Assembly (NCBI RefSeq): GCF_027887165.1
Contig: NC_077228.1
Span: 178,602,499 to 178,666,498, forward strand
Length of the DNA stretch: 64,000 bases
DNA from: Monodelphis domestica
Taxonomy: Eukaryota; Chordata; Mammalia; Didelphimorphia; Didelphidae
Direction: 5' to 3'
In this document: in pieces, positions 12,161-46,641 of the stretch
Numbering within the stretch: the first letter of the stretch is position 1
How the letters are laid out: each line of letters starts with the position of its first letter
Made by a program: the position numbers and the translations under genes
Notes under the pieces: model-generated
Databases searched by the model: none
Seen by the model: the letters and a program-made list of their open reading frames with translations, nothing else
What the model was told of the DNA's origin: nothing

Positions 12161-13204
12161 TTTAGATGAGGAAACTGAGACCCAGACATGTGAACTCAAA
12201 TCAAGGTCTTCTGACTTAAAATTTAGCATTCTTTCTAGCATTCTTTATTTGCACAGTGATGGGTTTTGAGAAGCATTGTGGTTTAGTAGAAAGAAAACAA
12301 GACTGAGAGGGTTCAAAAAGCTGTACCAAATCACATAGCTAGTTACATAGTGGCACAATTGTTATTAGAACCACAGATAACATTACACCCATTTAATATG
12401 AAAAGTAGAACATTTGTTACTGCTACTAGAATGGAGGGTAGGGGAGGATGTCAATTGTAGATAAGTAAAAAGATTACCCAGGAATCCCTATTGACATGAG
12501 TGCTGACCAGTAAAGGCCTCTGTAACATACAACCCATGGACAATTTCATAACTCAACATGCCTTCCACTCATAGACACCCAGCCTACAATTTCCTGGAAT
12601 TGCTTCTTTCTAGTATTACATCTCTCACCTGATCCAGATAAACCTTTCAACCCCAAGGCTAATGTTAGTTGATACATTTATCTTACCCCAAGTATGCTTG
12701 ATGTATTTTGCTGATTGCCTGGATTGTGTATCACATGATGTGAGAATATGCCCTCATCTAAGAGACACCCATGAAACATTCTATAATGCTTGCCTCTTTC
12801 TTAAAATGCTCTATGCTTGGCTTAGGAGAAGAATTAAAATGATTAAAAGACTGAATGATAAACACTGGCTTATGCCACTAGAAAACATAAAAACCAATAC
12901 AGTCAGCTAACTCTGCCAGAGGACCTCACTTTAGACCTCTTGTCCTAGATTGGATCAAGGCTAGGAAACCAAGAACCTGCCTAGGGCAATTGTCCTTTTT
13001 GTCAGTTTGATGAGTCTTAAGGTGAAACCTCAGACTTTCCTCAATTTTCATTTTTACAATTATCAATGATTTGGAGAATTTTCTTATCTAGCTATAGATA
13101 CTTCCTCAGAAAACTCTATTCAGATCTTTTGACCAACAAGAGAATAATCCTTATTCTTATAAATGTCAATCATGTTCTTTCTTATTCTTATAAATTTGAA
13201 TCAT
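12160..13204. other. Unclassified, with MIR fragment at the left end
   Basis: 12160-12240 is a short antisense MIR remnant (GATGAGGAAACTGAGACCC). 12410-13000 looks like a decayed repeat but has no diagnostic end. No gene seen. Confidence 0.35.
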
Positions 13205-13670
13205 TGGTAAAACTGTACTGGTTCAGTCATTTTGGAAAGTAATTTGGATTCAAAAATTACTAAACTCTTTGACCCAGCAATACTACTTCAAGAACAAAGA
13301 GATAAACAAAGAAAGGAAAGGATCCATATGGAGAAAAATATTCATAGCAGCTCTTTTCATAGCAACAAAGAATTGGAATCAAAGGAGGTACTCATCGATA
13401 TCAGACTGGCTGAACAAATTATGGCATTTTCAGGTAATAGAATAATATTGTGCCCTAAGACATAAAAAAGGATGGGTCCAGGGAAGTCTGAAGTTCGCAT
13501 AAATTGATGCAGAATGAAGTGAGAAGAATCAGAAGAATAGTTTATACAATACAATAACAACCTTGTAAAAGCAAACAATTCTGAGAGACTTAAGAACTTT
13601 AATCAATGCAATGACCAACAATAATTTCAAAGACCCCATTATGAAACATGGTCCCCACCTTCTGATGATC
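13205..13670 (+). mobile_element. Old L1 3' end
   Basis: It carries the ORF2 tail (FDPAILLQEQRDK at about 13270-13310, a decayed [14 protein letters not shown]) and the 3' UTR words GAGAGACTTAAGAACTTT and ATCAATGCAATGACC shared with the L1 at 20.1 kb. Confidence 0.72.
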
Positions 13671-13674
13671 AACC

Positions 13675-14408
13675 AAAAAACATTTGTTAAGCACCTGCTA
13701 TGTACCAGGCAAGATGCTAAGCACTGTGGATACCAAAAAGAAGCAAAAGAAAACCCCTGTTCTGGAACAGCTCACAATCTAAAATGGGAGACAACAAACA
13801 AATACATTACAAAGCAAGCTATATTCAGTATAAGTAGGAAAAATTTAACAGAAGGAAGTCACTAGAATTGAGATGTTAGGAAAGGTTTCCTATAAAAAAT
13901 GGGGTTTTAGTTGGAACTTACAGGAAGCCAGGTAAATCAGTAGGTAGAGTTGAGGAAAGAAAGTCTTTCAAGCATAGGGGACAACCAGAGAAAATGTCCA
14001 GAGAGATGGAGTGTCTTAGATATAGAAGAACCAAAAAGTTTTTATCACTGGTTCAAAGTAAAAGGGGTAAGAAGACTGGAAAGATAGAAAAAGGCTACCT
14101 TATAAAGCTCTTTAAATGCCAATTAGACCATTTGATATTTGATCCTAGAGGTCATAAGGAGCCACTGGAGTTCAATGACATGGTTGGACTTGCACTTCAG
14201 AAAAATCATTTTAATGGCTGAATGGAGGATGGAGTAGAATGGGGAGAGACTTGAGACAGGCAAATCCACTGGCAGGTCATTGCAATAGTCTAGGAGTCAA
14301 GTGATGAGGGCCTGCACCAAAGAGATGAAGGCTTGCATTGAAGTGCTAGTAGTGTCAGAGGAAAGAAGAGGGCCTATTAGAGAGATATTGCAAAGGTGAA
14401 ATAAACAG
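13675..14408 (-). mobile_element. L2 LINE, 3' terminus and ORF end
   Basis: Antisense L2 starting with its 3' end (GTTAAGCACCTGCTATGTAC) and running through the CR1/L2-type C-terminal coding region (AATCATTTTAATGGCTGAAT reversed). About 730 bp, decayed. Confidence 0.82.
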
Positions 14409-14825
14409 GAAGATCCTGAAAGAAAACAAGAAGTCCTCTGGTGTATTGGATAGATTCTCCAAGGAGAATTACAAAAAAGAAAAAAATCCATGGACTACAG
14501 TCACCTATGATTAGAAATCAGAGAGGGGTGTGACCTGTCAGTGAAGGAAACAAGATGAAAGAATCACAGATCTTACAAAGTAAGCTTCTTCTCACCTCCA
14601 CAGTAGAGGAAAGGCCTGTTTTTAGTAAATATATAATGTTGCATCTTTTGCTTGTCCTGACAATACTAATAATAACATAGAACATAGGACTGCTAAAAAA
14701 TTGGCATCAAAATGTTTCAACACCCCCTCCAAAAAAAGGGGGCATTATCCACTCTTCCCATCTCTACCCCCAAGAGCAAGAGGTAGTTCCCAAGGAGGGC
14801 AGGATAAGGGAAGGGGAAGGGAATA

Positions 14826-15066
14826 AGTATTTATGCCTTCAGTGTTCCAGGAACTGAGCTAAGCACTTAGCAAATATTAGCTCATCTGAGAAATCTAGGA
14901 AATCCTGGGAGGTAGGTTCTATTATTGTCCCTTTCAATAAATGAGGAAACTGAAACAAACAGAAAAAAAGTGATTTATTCAGGGACACAAAACCAGTAAA
15001 TTTCTAAGGCTGGATTTGAACTCGACTTCCTGACTCCAAGCCCAGCATTCTGTGCACTATGGCACC
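14826..15066 (-). mobile_element. MIR/THER1-type SINE
   Basis: Antisense: GAGCTAAGCACTTAGCAAAT, AAATGAGGAAACTGAAAC and GCTGGATTTGAACTCGACTT. Confidence 0.85.
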
Positions 15067-16204
15067 ACTAATAGCAGCCTGGGGCACCATAAATAACATC
15101 ACTAAAGATATTGTAAATAGTAGTATGTAGGGCTGCCAAAGAAGCCATCAATATTTAACTTCCACATAAAATGAACAATCCTTTTTAATTTAAAATTCAC
15201 AAAGATAGATATTTCAAGTCAGTTGCCTGATTTTGGCCACAACAATTTCATAGACATTAAAGTATTAAGTGTCTCTTGATACTTGTCTCTGAACCAATGA
15301 TTAACTTATAAATAAATGCACCAAATGTATTAGCACTACTAAAATCCTAATCTGATGTCTCATCAGATGGGTTGAGAGTTCTCAGAGGCTATGCGAGAAG
15401 AGTACAACAAGCTTGAGGGCATCCTATCATGCTGTTAAGTATGGGTCCATCAACAGCCTGTGTGACCAATGTCCAAGGACCTACCAGGCAGAAAAGTTAA
15501 ATCCCAGGGGTTTGGCCACGTGGCGATCACTTTTTCAGCTTAAGTAAACAAAAAAAATATAGAAGGATTGCAATCTATACTGGTGGAGGAAGTACCTATA
15601 CCAATTAAATAAATATACAAAGTAATATGCAAACATATTATTAAGAAATTAAATACTAAATGTACTTAGAGGTATTAAATTCTTTATGCATCAATAATAA
15701 AAATATAATAATAATAAGGTCAACCAATAACCAATTAAACAGTCTAAAGTTACACACTGGTTAGTGCTTGTCCAATCTACAATACAAACAAGAAGGTTCC
15801 ACTCATCAAGTGCAGAGGAGAAAGTCTCTACAACAGATTTCTTCCTATGATTTCAAAGATCCCTCTTCAAGGACTATGATCTTCATAAGACCCAACTAGT
15901 TTAGTCAGCAGCCTAGGGGATAATCAACCTAGGGCAACTAAGAATAATTGAATTCACATCCCAAGAGTACTTCTTTTTTAAAGCAAATTTTCTCCCTCAT
16001 TCACTGGATTTGACTATCCATCAACAAGTCAACCAGGATTTTATTAAGTGCCTGAAAATTATTCAAAAATATACAGGAACTGAAATTTAAGATTTGGCAT
16101 GGCAGATCTCTCACAACATGGTTATGGAGAATAATCAGCAAATCCACTGATCACCTAAGCACTCTACTATAGCAAAATATGAATGCCAGAAAGCCATACT
16201 CCAT
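15067..16204. other. Unclassified old repeat material
   Basis: 15350-15620 (GGATTGCAATCTATACTGG) resembles an ancient LINE piece but I cannot assign it. The remainder is AT-rich intron. No gene seen. Confidence 0.3.
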
Positions 16205-16455
16205 TTTAGCAGACCCCCTGGCTGCCAATGAGATAAAAGTCCTGGGCCTAGAGTCAGGAAGATTCTAATTTGAATCTGGTCTCAGAAATTTGATAGCTGT
16301 GTGACTCTGGGCATATCAGTTAACCCTATTTGCCTTAGTTTCTCATCTAAAAATGAGCTGGAGAAGAGAATAGCAAGCCACTCCAGTATCGGTACCAAGT
16401 AAACCCCAAAATGAGGTCAGGATTCAGACACAACTGACATGACTTAATAACAGCT
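16205..16455 (+). mobile_element. MAR1-type CORE-SINE
   Basis: Sense copy: CCTAGAGTCAGGAAGATTC, GAGAATAGCAAGCCACTCC and GACACAACTGACATGACTT. Confidence 0.8.
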
Positions 16456-18589
16456 TATAACATTCTAATACAAAGCTATAAAAATATCTAATGAAATAAA
16501 AAGATAACTATTATTATTGCTTTTGAATCCTATTCCTCTTGCTTAAAAAATCCAAAATTTGCAGAGAAAAATATTTTATTTTTCTAAGAAACAAAGTAAA
16601 AGGATCATTTTTGAAGCAGTGTGGCTTATAATCAATTCAAAATTGTTTCTGCTTCTATTCACCAGTACTATTTATACTCTTTGGATACATCTTTTCTAAA
16701 TTACCAATTTCACTTTTAATAATTTTTTTACTAAAATTTTTTTTACTACAATTCTCTCAATTTTTGTGTCAACCTACCATGCAATTCAACTTCTGATTTT
16801 CTTTTCTGGCTTTCTAATAAACTAGAACAAAAAAAAATAGGCAATTGTAAAATGGCTTAGATTAAAAAGTTTTAGTCTTGCAGCATGACCAAATCTGAGC
16901 CTTCTGCCTTAGATGTAGTAACATTAAGCTAGGTAATGAAACAAGCTGACTAGCTCAAAAAGAAGGTTGGTTTTTGTCTTTTTAGGCAGATAAAATACAC
17001 AAAATATCCAAAGTCACAGATCCCTGGGTAGAGAGATATTTTTCAACAAGGTATTTTTCCATGCCATATTTTTTTAATACTTACATATATCCTAAAGAAC
17101 AATAACACTTTATGTTTTCCTTTTAAACTCTTACAGAAAAGTATTTATCAGCAATTTTTAAAACCTATTTTAATTGTTCACTTAAGCTGAGGTATACCTT
17201 CATTCACATGATCCTTGGACAAGTTGTCAGTTTAAATCAATTGTAATACTAATGACAATATTATTATCCACCACCAAAACAATAGATGTAATGATAACAA
17301 TAAAAATTAGAGAATAGTTCCTTAAACATGGTTGATTTAAAAACTGCCTAATCCAAAACCTCCTGAAGGTACACTACTCTGTAGCATGTCTTGTGCTAGT
17401 CCAAAAATCAACATATCTTTCATCTAGGTGTTAACATTTTCAGAGGACTTGATTCAGAATTACAAAAAAAATTATTTCTAAGATTCAGCTCAGTAAATAG
17501 TTATCACCTTGTAACTCTACACCCTGTTTGTTTTTTTCTGGAATGCTAGAATTAACATTTAAATGCACTCTAACCTCCCACTCAAAACCAGATGATCTCT
17601 AAGGCCTCATCCAATGCTGTTATTTCATCAATGAGGAAATAGCCTTTCTCCAAGTCAGCAAAGCAAAAAAGGATTCTATCTGAACATCAACAGCACACTC
17701 TGCTGGTCTTGAGTCTCTATTATACCAACCAAAACTTGAAAGCCTACACTTTCAAATATTTTCCCCAAGTGAAAAATACTCCCCAAATAAAAATTTGCCA
17801 TAAAAGCAAACCCAAATGTGTAATTTTTATTTTAAGAATACGCTTTGCCTAATAAAAAATGTTCAAAATAACATTAATAAATTGTACAGTTAAATGGCAA
17901 GTAATTTTTTAAAACTACCAAGAATGTATGCTGTTAAAAGAGGCTGGAAATAAAATAGGAAAGGAAAAAAACCTCATGGTTTAAAGGATGAACTTAAGGT
18001 GAGAAAAATTATTAAAGTCTGTAAAAGGATTCAAAAAGTTTAGCCTAGTACCCAAAGCAGGAGGGAAGAAAGGCCTAAAAAATCACCAATCACCATAAAA
18101 TACGTGGAGAAACAGCAGAGCTTAGGATATCTAAAAAATGAGGAAAAAGTCTCTGTCATAGCTTTTTATAGGATAAACAGCTGTCAGTTATACATAAGGT
18201 AATAGAATTACTTTGATTTTCTTTAAAAATAATTTTTTCATTATGCCTCAAATCACAAAAATAATAATAATAATTTTTTTCTTCTTAATACCACCCAAAA
18301 CTTGAATGAAGTGGAAAAGTATTATTTTTTAAATCTTCTAGATGGTACTGAGAATATCAAGGTCATTTTTCAGCCTAAGAGGAATGTTCCAATATTAAGT
18401 ACACCTAATAAAGTCCTTTACTTTGAGCTGTTTGAAGGTGAATTAATTTCAAGGGATGAGCAAAATATGCCAGATTAAATTTTACAAAAACATAGAAACA
18501 TTTGTATTTCTTCTACCTTTGACACAATATTTTCTTGCAAATGGGAATGACAGAAAACCACTCTGCAAATGGTTTAAATCTACTGGCAT
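16456..18589. other. BRIP1 intron 6, no recognised repeat or gene
   Basis: About 2.1 kb of AT-rich DNA in which I recognise no repeat family, exon or RNA gene. Confidence 0.5.
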
Positions 18590-19225
18590 GCTGTGGAGGA
18601 AAAGGCAAGCTCTGCTTGTGGAACTGTAAATTGATATAGCCATTTTAGAAACTAATTTGGATCTATACCACAAAAGTTATTAAACCATGCAAACCTTTGG
18701 CCCAATGGTACCTAGACCTATTCCCCAAAAAGGAAAAGAACCCAAAATATTTATAGCAGGGTTTTATGGTAATGGAAAAGAATTAGAAATCAAAGATGTA
18801 ACTATCTTTTGGATTATAGTTTAACCTATTATGGTAATTAAATATAATAGAACATTTGCACTGTAATACTCGATGAAAAGGAAACTTGGGAAAAATCTGT
18901 ATGAACTAATATAAAATGAAATGAGCAGAACTAAAATGATAATTTATGCAATAATAACACTGTAAGAGCAAACAACTTTGGAAGATTTACAAACTACTAA
19001 TCATGATTCTAGGAGTCTGAGGATGATTTGTGCTTACTACCTCCTGACAATGAGGTAATAAACTGGAGAGGCAGAATGAGACAGACATTTTTGGCTATGG
19101 TCAATTTTACATTTTTTTCCCCTAACTATGCATATTTCTTACAAGAGTTAATTTTTCTATATAGTGGGGTAGGGGGAGTGGGATAGAAAATAAATGCTTA
19201 TTAATTAAAAAATAAAATGAAAACA
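18590..19225 (+). mobile_element. Old L1 3' end
   Basis: A decayed ORF2 tail followed by a 3' UTR with CATTTTTGG and TATGCATATTTCTTACAAG words and a G-rich tract at 19165-19182, ending in an A-rich stretch. Confidence 0.7.
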
Positions 19226-19329
19226 TAAGTCTAATGGAAATCAGAGTGAGCTCATGGGAATAAAAATGTCTTTTTATGATACACAGGATATCTATTACCT
19301 CTTGGATCAAATATTAATTCCTCTGTTTT

Positions 19330-19525
19330 ACCTTTAAATGTTCTCAAAACTTTCCCAACCTTTTAAAAGTTTCCTACTCATACTCATCATTATAAACCTA
19401 CTTATTCAGGACATACTATGTCCCACCTCCATGCCTTTGCTGTGCCTGGGCTTAGACTTTATTCACCTCCTACCTCCACCTCTTGGAACCCCAATTTTAC
19501 CTCAAGACTCATCTCAAAACCATTC
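19330..19525 (+). mobile_element. L2-type fragment
   Basis: CCATGCCTTTGCTGTGCCTG and ACCTCAAGACTCATCTCAAA, typical of an L2 3' coding end. Confidence 0.65.
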
Positions 19526-20160
19526 CCTAGTTGATAAATAAATGATCCAAGGAAATGGATCGGTAATTTTCAGAGGAAATCTAAGCTACCAATATCCACA
19601 TTTAAAATTTTTTCCAGATAACTAATAATTAGAGAAATATAAATTATGGAAACTCTGAGGTCCTATCTCAAGTCCAGGAGATTAAGAGAGTTGACAAAAA
19701 AGGAAAATGCCAAATGTTTGAGGAGCTGTGGGAAAATAGGCACAGTGACACAGCAATCTGGAACAAAGTACCAAGTTCCTAAACCACACATGTGTTCTGA
19801 TCCAACAATACTACAAGTAGGCCTATACTCCAACAAGATAAAAGAAAAAAGAAAAGGCCCTATGTATATGAAATATCTATAACACTTCTTTTTGCAGTGG
19901 CAAAAAACTGGAAATCAAGAGTGTCCACCAATTAGGAAATGGTTAAATAAATTATGGTATACAAATGTAATAAAATGCCATTGTGTTGAAAGATACAACT
20001 GAAAAGTTAGTTTTGGAAAATTTTAGAAAAATTTATATGAACTGATGGAGAGTGAACAGAACAAGGAGTACAATTTATACAATAAAAAAGTTGTAAAAAT
20101 GAATAATTCCAAAAGACTTAAGAACTCTGATCAATGCAATGATAAACCATTCTTCTAGAA

Positions 20161-20372
20161 CAGAGATGTCAAATACCCAACACTAATGGTCTGCAATGAT
20201 CCCTAACTACAGCTGCCAGAACCAGATTAAAATGCAATTGGAAAACATTTAATAAATAAATAAAAATACAATAGAACACAGGTTATATTAATATGTGGTT
20301 TTCTAAGTCAATATATGGTCCCCATAAGTCCATGGTTCAGTGGTCACTTTCTTTTTGAGTTTGAAACCACTG
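20161..20372. mobile_element. hAT-type non-autonomous DNA transposon (copy 1)
   Basis: 212 bp with ends CAGAGATGTCAAA and TTTGAAACCACTG, degenerate forms of the CAGTGGTGTCAAAC terminal repeat of Charlie-like hAT elements. It is flanked by 8-bp duplications TTCTAGAA (20153-20160) and TTCTAGAG (20373-20380). No transposase. Confidence 0.85.
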
Positions 20373-20380
20373 TTCTAGAG

Positions 20381-21533
20381 CAGTGATGTCAAACTTGCAG
20401 GTGTCTTAGACTTATAAATGTTGGAAATTTCACCATTGGGAAATTTCATACTTGAAAAATTTCCTATTGATAGTGGGAACTCTATTGGAATGTGAACCCC
20501 ATTGGCATGGGAGGTTCCTCCTCCTCCCTTCTTAAGATTACTTTAGGACAGAAACCCTTTGCTGAACAATGGAAAGGGCTTTGACCTATGCTTAAGCATA
20601 GAACAGGAATTTCTTTGAGTCATGATTGTTTTTAGAATTGATACAATAGAGATACTTGGAATGACAGAACCAGGTCTTGGAAATTACAATCTCCACCCTA
20701 CTCAGTCCTAACAGGATTTAGGAAGGGCTGCAGCATAGATCAAAATTTAATTATTCCAATCTCTACCCTACTCAGGGTAACAGGATTTAGGAAGGGCTGT
20801 AGCAAAGGATCAAGATTTAATTATTTGAGAATATGACCTTCAACAGACATGTGCAAAGCCACAGATCTCTGGGCGGTCCTGGGTTAAGCTAGAGCCACCA
20901 CTGGCACAGGGAAGACATGGACAGTGATTGGTAGATGTGAGAACTGAGGGGAGGGAACTTGGATGGTTTCCTTAAAGAGAGAGGGGCCTGAGGACTGAGG
21001 GGTGGTTGGTTGGAGAGTTTTTTGGCTCTGAGAGGTTGTGCTTGCTCTGAAGGAAGCTGGAGGTGGAGGCCCCTGAGACTGTTTCTCCATTTTGGTCACG
21101 TGAGTAATAGGGACTGATCTCCTTTCTTTGCCTCAGCTATCTAAGGGCTTGGGTCTTTTGGCCCAGCCTAAACAGAAGGGGTATTTAAGCCCTATTCCCT
21201 TCTCTCCCCTTTCTCTCTCCCTCTCTCTCTCTCTCTCTCTATCTCTAATTCCTTTCTTCCTCCTGTTTGTAATTAAACTCTATAAAAGGCTGACTTGAGT
21301 TTTCATTTAGGAATTACATAGCTGAATTCCTTGGCGACCTTAAATTAATATATATCAGTCTTTTAAAGTGATTTCCTTGTCACACAGGCAACATATTTAC
21401 CTGGAAAACTACAAATTAGCAATATGTATATCATATTATATTTTTATTTATTTTGGTAAACATTTCCCAATTACATTTTAATCTAGTCTCATTGGAGTTT
21501 TGCTTACTACATGCAAAGAATTTGACACCTCTA
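20381..21533. mobile_element. hAT-type DNA transposon (copy 2), opposite orientation, holding a solo LTR
   Basis: It begins CAGTGATGTCAAAC directly after the shared TTCTAGAG and ends TTTGACACCTCTA before another TTCTAGAG (21534-21541). The interior after the LTR is the reverse complement of copy 1 (AT-rich body with the CCCAATTACATTTTAATC block). A 983-bp LTR splits it. Confidence 0.82.
20402..21384 (+). mobile_element. Solo LTR of an endogenous retrovirus
   Basis: A 983-bp LTR with TG...CA ends (TGTCTTAGAC ... TTGTCACA) flanked by the 4-bp duplication CAGG (20398-20401 and 21385-21388). It has a TATA-like GTATTTAAG near 21180, a CT microsatellite at about 21210-21242 and an ATTAAA poly(A) signal near 21272. 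The same family occurs at 33.7 kb, where a tRNA-Arg primer site follows the LTR. It is a solo LTR without coding sequence, inserted into a hAT element. Age is moderate judging by similarity to the other copy. Confidence 0.85.
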
Positions 21534-21649
21534 TTCTAGAGATGAAGACTGTTACACATCTGAGAAGTGACAAACAACTATGCAAATGGTAATGGCCAAT
21601 ATGGGAATTTATTTTGCTTGATTATGCTTGTTAGAAGAGTTTTGTTTGC

Positions 21650-22450
21650 CCAAAGAGTTATAAAACTGCATATACCCTTTGATTCAGCAATACTACCACC
21701 AGGTCTAAATCCCATAGTGATAAAAAAAAATGGGGAAAAGGACCTATTTGTACAAAAAATATCTATAGCAGTTCTTTTTGTGATAAAAGAATTAGAACTG
21801 AGAGAATGCCCATCAATTAACTGGGTAATGACTAAACAAGTTGTGGTATACAATTATAATGCAATACTATTGTGCCATAAGAAATGCCAAACAGGATGAT
21901 TTCAGAAAAACCTGGAAAGATGTATATGAACTGATACAAAGTGAAGTGAACAGAATCTAGATAGCAACAGCAATAAGATATGATGAACATTTGTGAATGA
22001 CAGTCTCAGCAGATCCAAGACAATCCCAAAGAGCTCAAGATGAAAAATGCTCAATAAGAAAGAGCTGATGGAGTCTAAATGCAGATCAAAGCAGACCACT
22101 CTTCCTTTCATTTTCTTCATGGGTTTTTTTTTTGGGGGGGGGGTCTTCTACAACGTGGAAATGTTTTATATAATAGCAGATGTAAACCAATAGCAAACTG
22201 CTTACTGTCTCAGGGCAAGAGGGAGGGAAAGAGGAAGAGAATGTGGAACTCAAAAAAAAAAAGATGCCAAAAACTATTTTTACATGTAAGTGGGAAAAAA
22301 GGAAACATTACTGAAGGGGGGGGGGGGGGGGTGGAGGGTGGGAGTTTTATTTGGGTTTTTTTGAAGAGGGGAGTGGAGACAAAAGGTAGAAAGGAGAAAT
22401 AAATTGGAAATTCAAAAAAATAATAAATTGGATATTTAAAAAATATATAA
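21650..22450 (+). mobile_element. Old L1 3' end
   Basis: It starts in the ORF2 tail (CCCAAAGAGTTATAAAACTG) and has the 3' UTR with G runs at 22128-22142 and 22316-22342 and a multi-part A-rich tail. It directly follows the previous L1. Confidence 0.7.
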
Positions 22451-22474
22451 GCTAAAAAAAAATAGAAAAGTAAT

Positions 22475-22725
22475 CAGTTTATACAACACCTTCTCCATGA
22501 TGCCTTTCTTTGTCTCTTCAGCTACTAGAACACCCTTTCCCCAAATAAACCTCTTTTACATTATGTGTATATATTCATTTGTACACATGACCTCTACCTC
22601 ATTAGAACAAAAGTTCTGTGAGGGGAAGGACTTTGATTTTTTTCTCTGTCTCCTGCACTCAGCACAATAAATGACATGTAGTAATTTAATAATAAATGCT
22701 TGTTGACTAATTAATGAGACTATCA
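22475..22725 (+). mobile_element. L2 3' end
   Basis: It ends TAATAATAAATGCTTGTTG after CTGTCTCCTGCACTCAGCAC, the L2 terminus. Confidence 0.75.
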
Positions 22726-24036
22726 GAGAACCAAATGGTTTAAAAGAATTGTTTCAATAAAATAAATGTAAATGTTTTACTAAAATAATATATTATTTCT
22801 ATTGTAGTTTCTGAAACTCATTTTTCTATATCAAAGGCCCATTTTAATAGCAAATGGGAGGTTATCTCCCTGAAGATTTAGGCTTTGATAGTGCCAATCT
22901 AATCACTTACAATATATGCCACATTTATAATATCACTCTTCTCTTTTTAATTAAAGACATGGATAAACAGGGAGAAATGTCTTATATTTCTTTCTTACCA
23001 AGCTTACCAAAGCACTTATTAAATTTATAATGCCATCACACATTCAATCCAAGTATATTTTTGCAATTATTATATATTTCACTTGCAACCGTTACCTACT
23101 CTAGTTTGTCCTATGCCAGGGAAAACTTTCAAATTTAAAATACAGATTACCTTATCAACCTAAGTATTGGCTTTCAACTGACTAAAAACAGCTAATTCCT
23201 TTTTTTTTTTTAAGAAAGTATGTGATAATAAATAATGAGGGGTTTTATTAGTACTATGCAGACAAGAAAGGAGAAAGAACACTACAAATTTTCAAGATAC
23301 CACACTTCAACTCCATGTTCCTTTTGTCTCCATTTTATAATTCAATGAATTTATTACATAGTTGTTTAATTAACATAGCATAAATCATTTATGTCTCTGA
23401 AAAAAAGTTTAGTATCACATTATTGAGAGTTTATCATCTGACATTGGGTTTAGCTGAGAGGTTTAATTTGTTTAATAAATCTACAACCTTTAGAAAAATA
23501 GCCACGGACCCACAGCTTTAACATTATGCTGTTAATAAATCATTCATCTTGTGAAAAATAATTATATTTTTTCTTATAAAACTATAGAATCATGAAAGAA
23601 ACACAGTAATACTTTCTTTTCTAACCATATTACAAGAATGAGTCATTCGTTCTAATAATTTCAGTATCTGATATGCTTACAATTTATTACATAATTAACA
23701 CACTCCATATTTTCTGGGTAAACTAACTTGAAACACAATTAACAACACTGTCCATCTAGTAAAGAAATTTCTAAAGAGCAGAACATTTTATTCTATATGT
23801 ACTTCAAAAGGAACTCAAAACTCAACTCAAAAGGAAACCACAAAAAAACTTCAGTGACAACAAGGAGATAAATGAAGGAGTGTCCTATAATAAGCCAAAG
23901 AAAAAGAGTTACTCCTTCTGAACACACTAAAGCTAAGACACTAAGGGAGCTTTTAGAAGACAATTTAAACAAAATTTGGAAATTACATAGACTCTCACCA
24001 TTAACTGATCATCAACATGCAAATTATAATACATAC
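22726..24036. other. BRIP1 intron 6 next to exon 6, no repeat recognised
   Basis: 1.3 kb of AT-rich sequence beside exon 6 with no recognised element. Confidence 0.5.
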
Positions 24037-45773
<21,737 letters not shown>

Positions 45774-45912
45774 TGTGATTTTTTGCTTATTTCCTGCAAC
45801 ACAAAATTTAAATGAATATTAAAACACTGAAACAAAATACCCAAGACTTTTAAAGTGACTGACCTAAACAAAAGGATAAGAATGGCATAGGAACATAAAA
45901 GGAATCTCAGAA

Positions 45913-46048
45913 TACTCATTTTACAGATGAGGAAAACTGAGGCCCAGGGAAGCAAAGTGATTTGCCCAAGGTCACACAGATAGTAAGTGATATGACTAAT
46001 ATTTGAACCCAGGTGCTCTGATACCAAACCAAGCTCTCTTTACCCCCT
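45913..46048 (-). mobile_element. MIR-type SINE fragment
   Basis: TTACAGATGAGGAAAACTGA, GCCCAAGGTCACACAGATAG and AACCCAGGTGCTCTGA. Confidence 0.85.
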
Positions 46049-46641
46049 ATGATAATGCCTCTCCAATTTACTGGTCTGCCTCCACTGAAGTCCTCCTCCT
46101 TCCCTGGGCTCTTGGAAGCTACGTCACACAAGATTTGGAATAACTGGCAAAGTATTTAGTGGAGTAGAAAAGGGAACTATATGGCTAAATTCAGTTTAAT
46201 TGCCAGATCAACCTCTAAGTGATGCATTTTAAAATATATTAACTTTCAAAGTTCTTCACCAAATCACAAAAGGTGTCTCTAAGGTCCTTTCTAATTCTAA
46301 ATCTGTGAAACTCAGCTCCTGAAAATATTCTCCCCAGTTATTGAGAACTTATTCTTCACCTTTTTCCTGGCACCTCTTCCAAAAACAGTAATGACAATGG
46401 GCAGCAGAAGCCTATGGTCAAAGGATATAGTCTGAGAGAATTTAAGGACTACTTCTTGAACTTCAACCTTCTGTGGAAAGGAGAAGGGATTCTGAATTCC
46501 CTACACACCATGATCTTGGTCCCTAGCCTTCTATCAGAGAAAGGAGATTTCCAGGACAACACCACCAATCAGGAGAGCTGCTCCATGAGAAACCCAAGTT
46601 CAACAGTTCCTGAGTTCCAAACACTGGATCTTCTCTAGAGT
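46049..46641. other. BRIP1 intron 1, nothing recognised
   Basis: No gene or repeat family recognised. Confidence 0.4.

Larger units (their letters stand above)
19555..21650 (+). mobile_element. Old L1 3' end split by the tandem hAT pair
   Basis: ORF2 tail and 3' UTR from 19555 to 20160. The L1 resumes at 21542 with GATGAAGACTG and runs to about 21650 (ATATGGGAATTTATTTTGC). The hAT pair and LTR lie between. Confidence 0.7.

Noticed and set aside
12410-13000. Possible further LTR
   Set aside because: No TATA, poly(A) signal and end pairs in the right order, so I left it unclassified.
21578-21853. 91-codon minus-strand open frame
   Set aside because: Antisense of an old L1 3' end.
22128-22342. 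Long G runs as telomere-like or assembly junk
   Set aside because: They sit at the usual place of the G-rich tract in L1 3' ends, though the exact run length may be a sequencing artefact.
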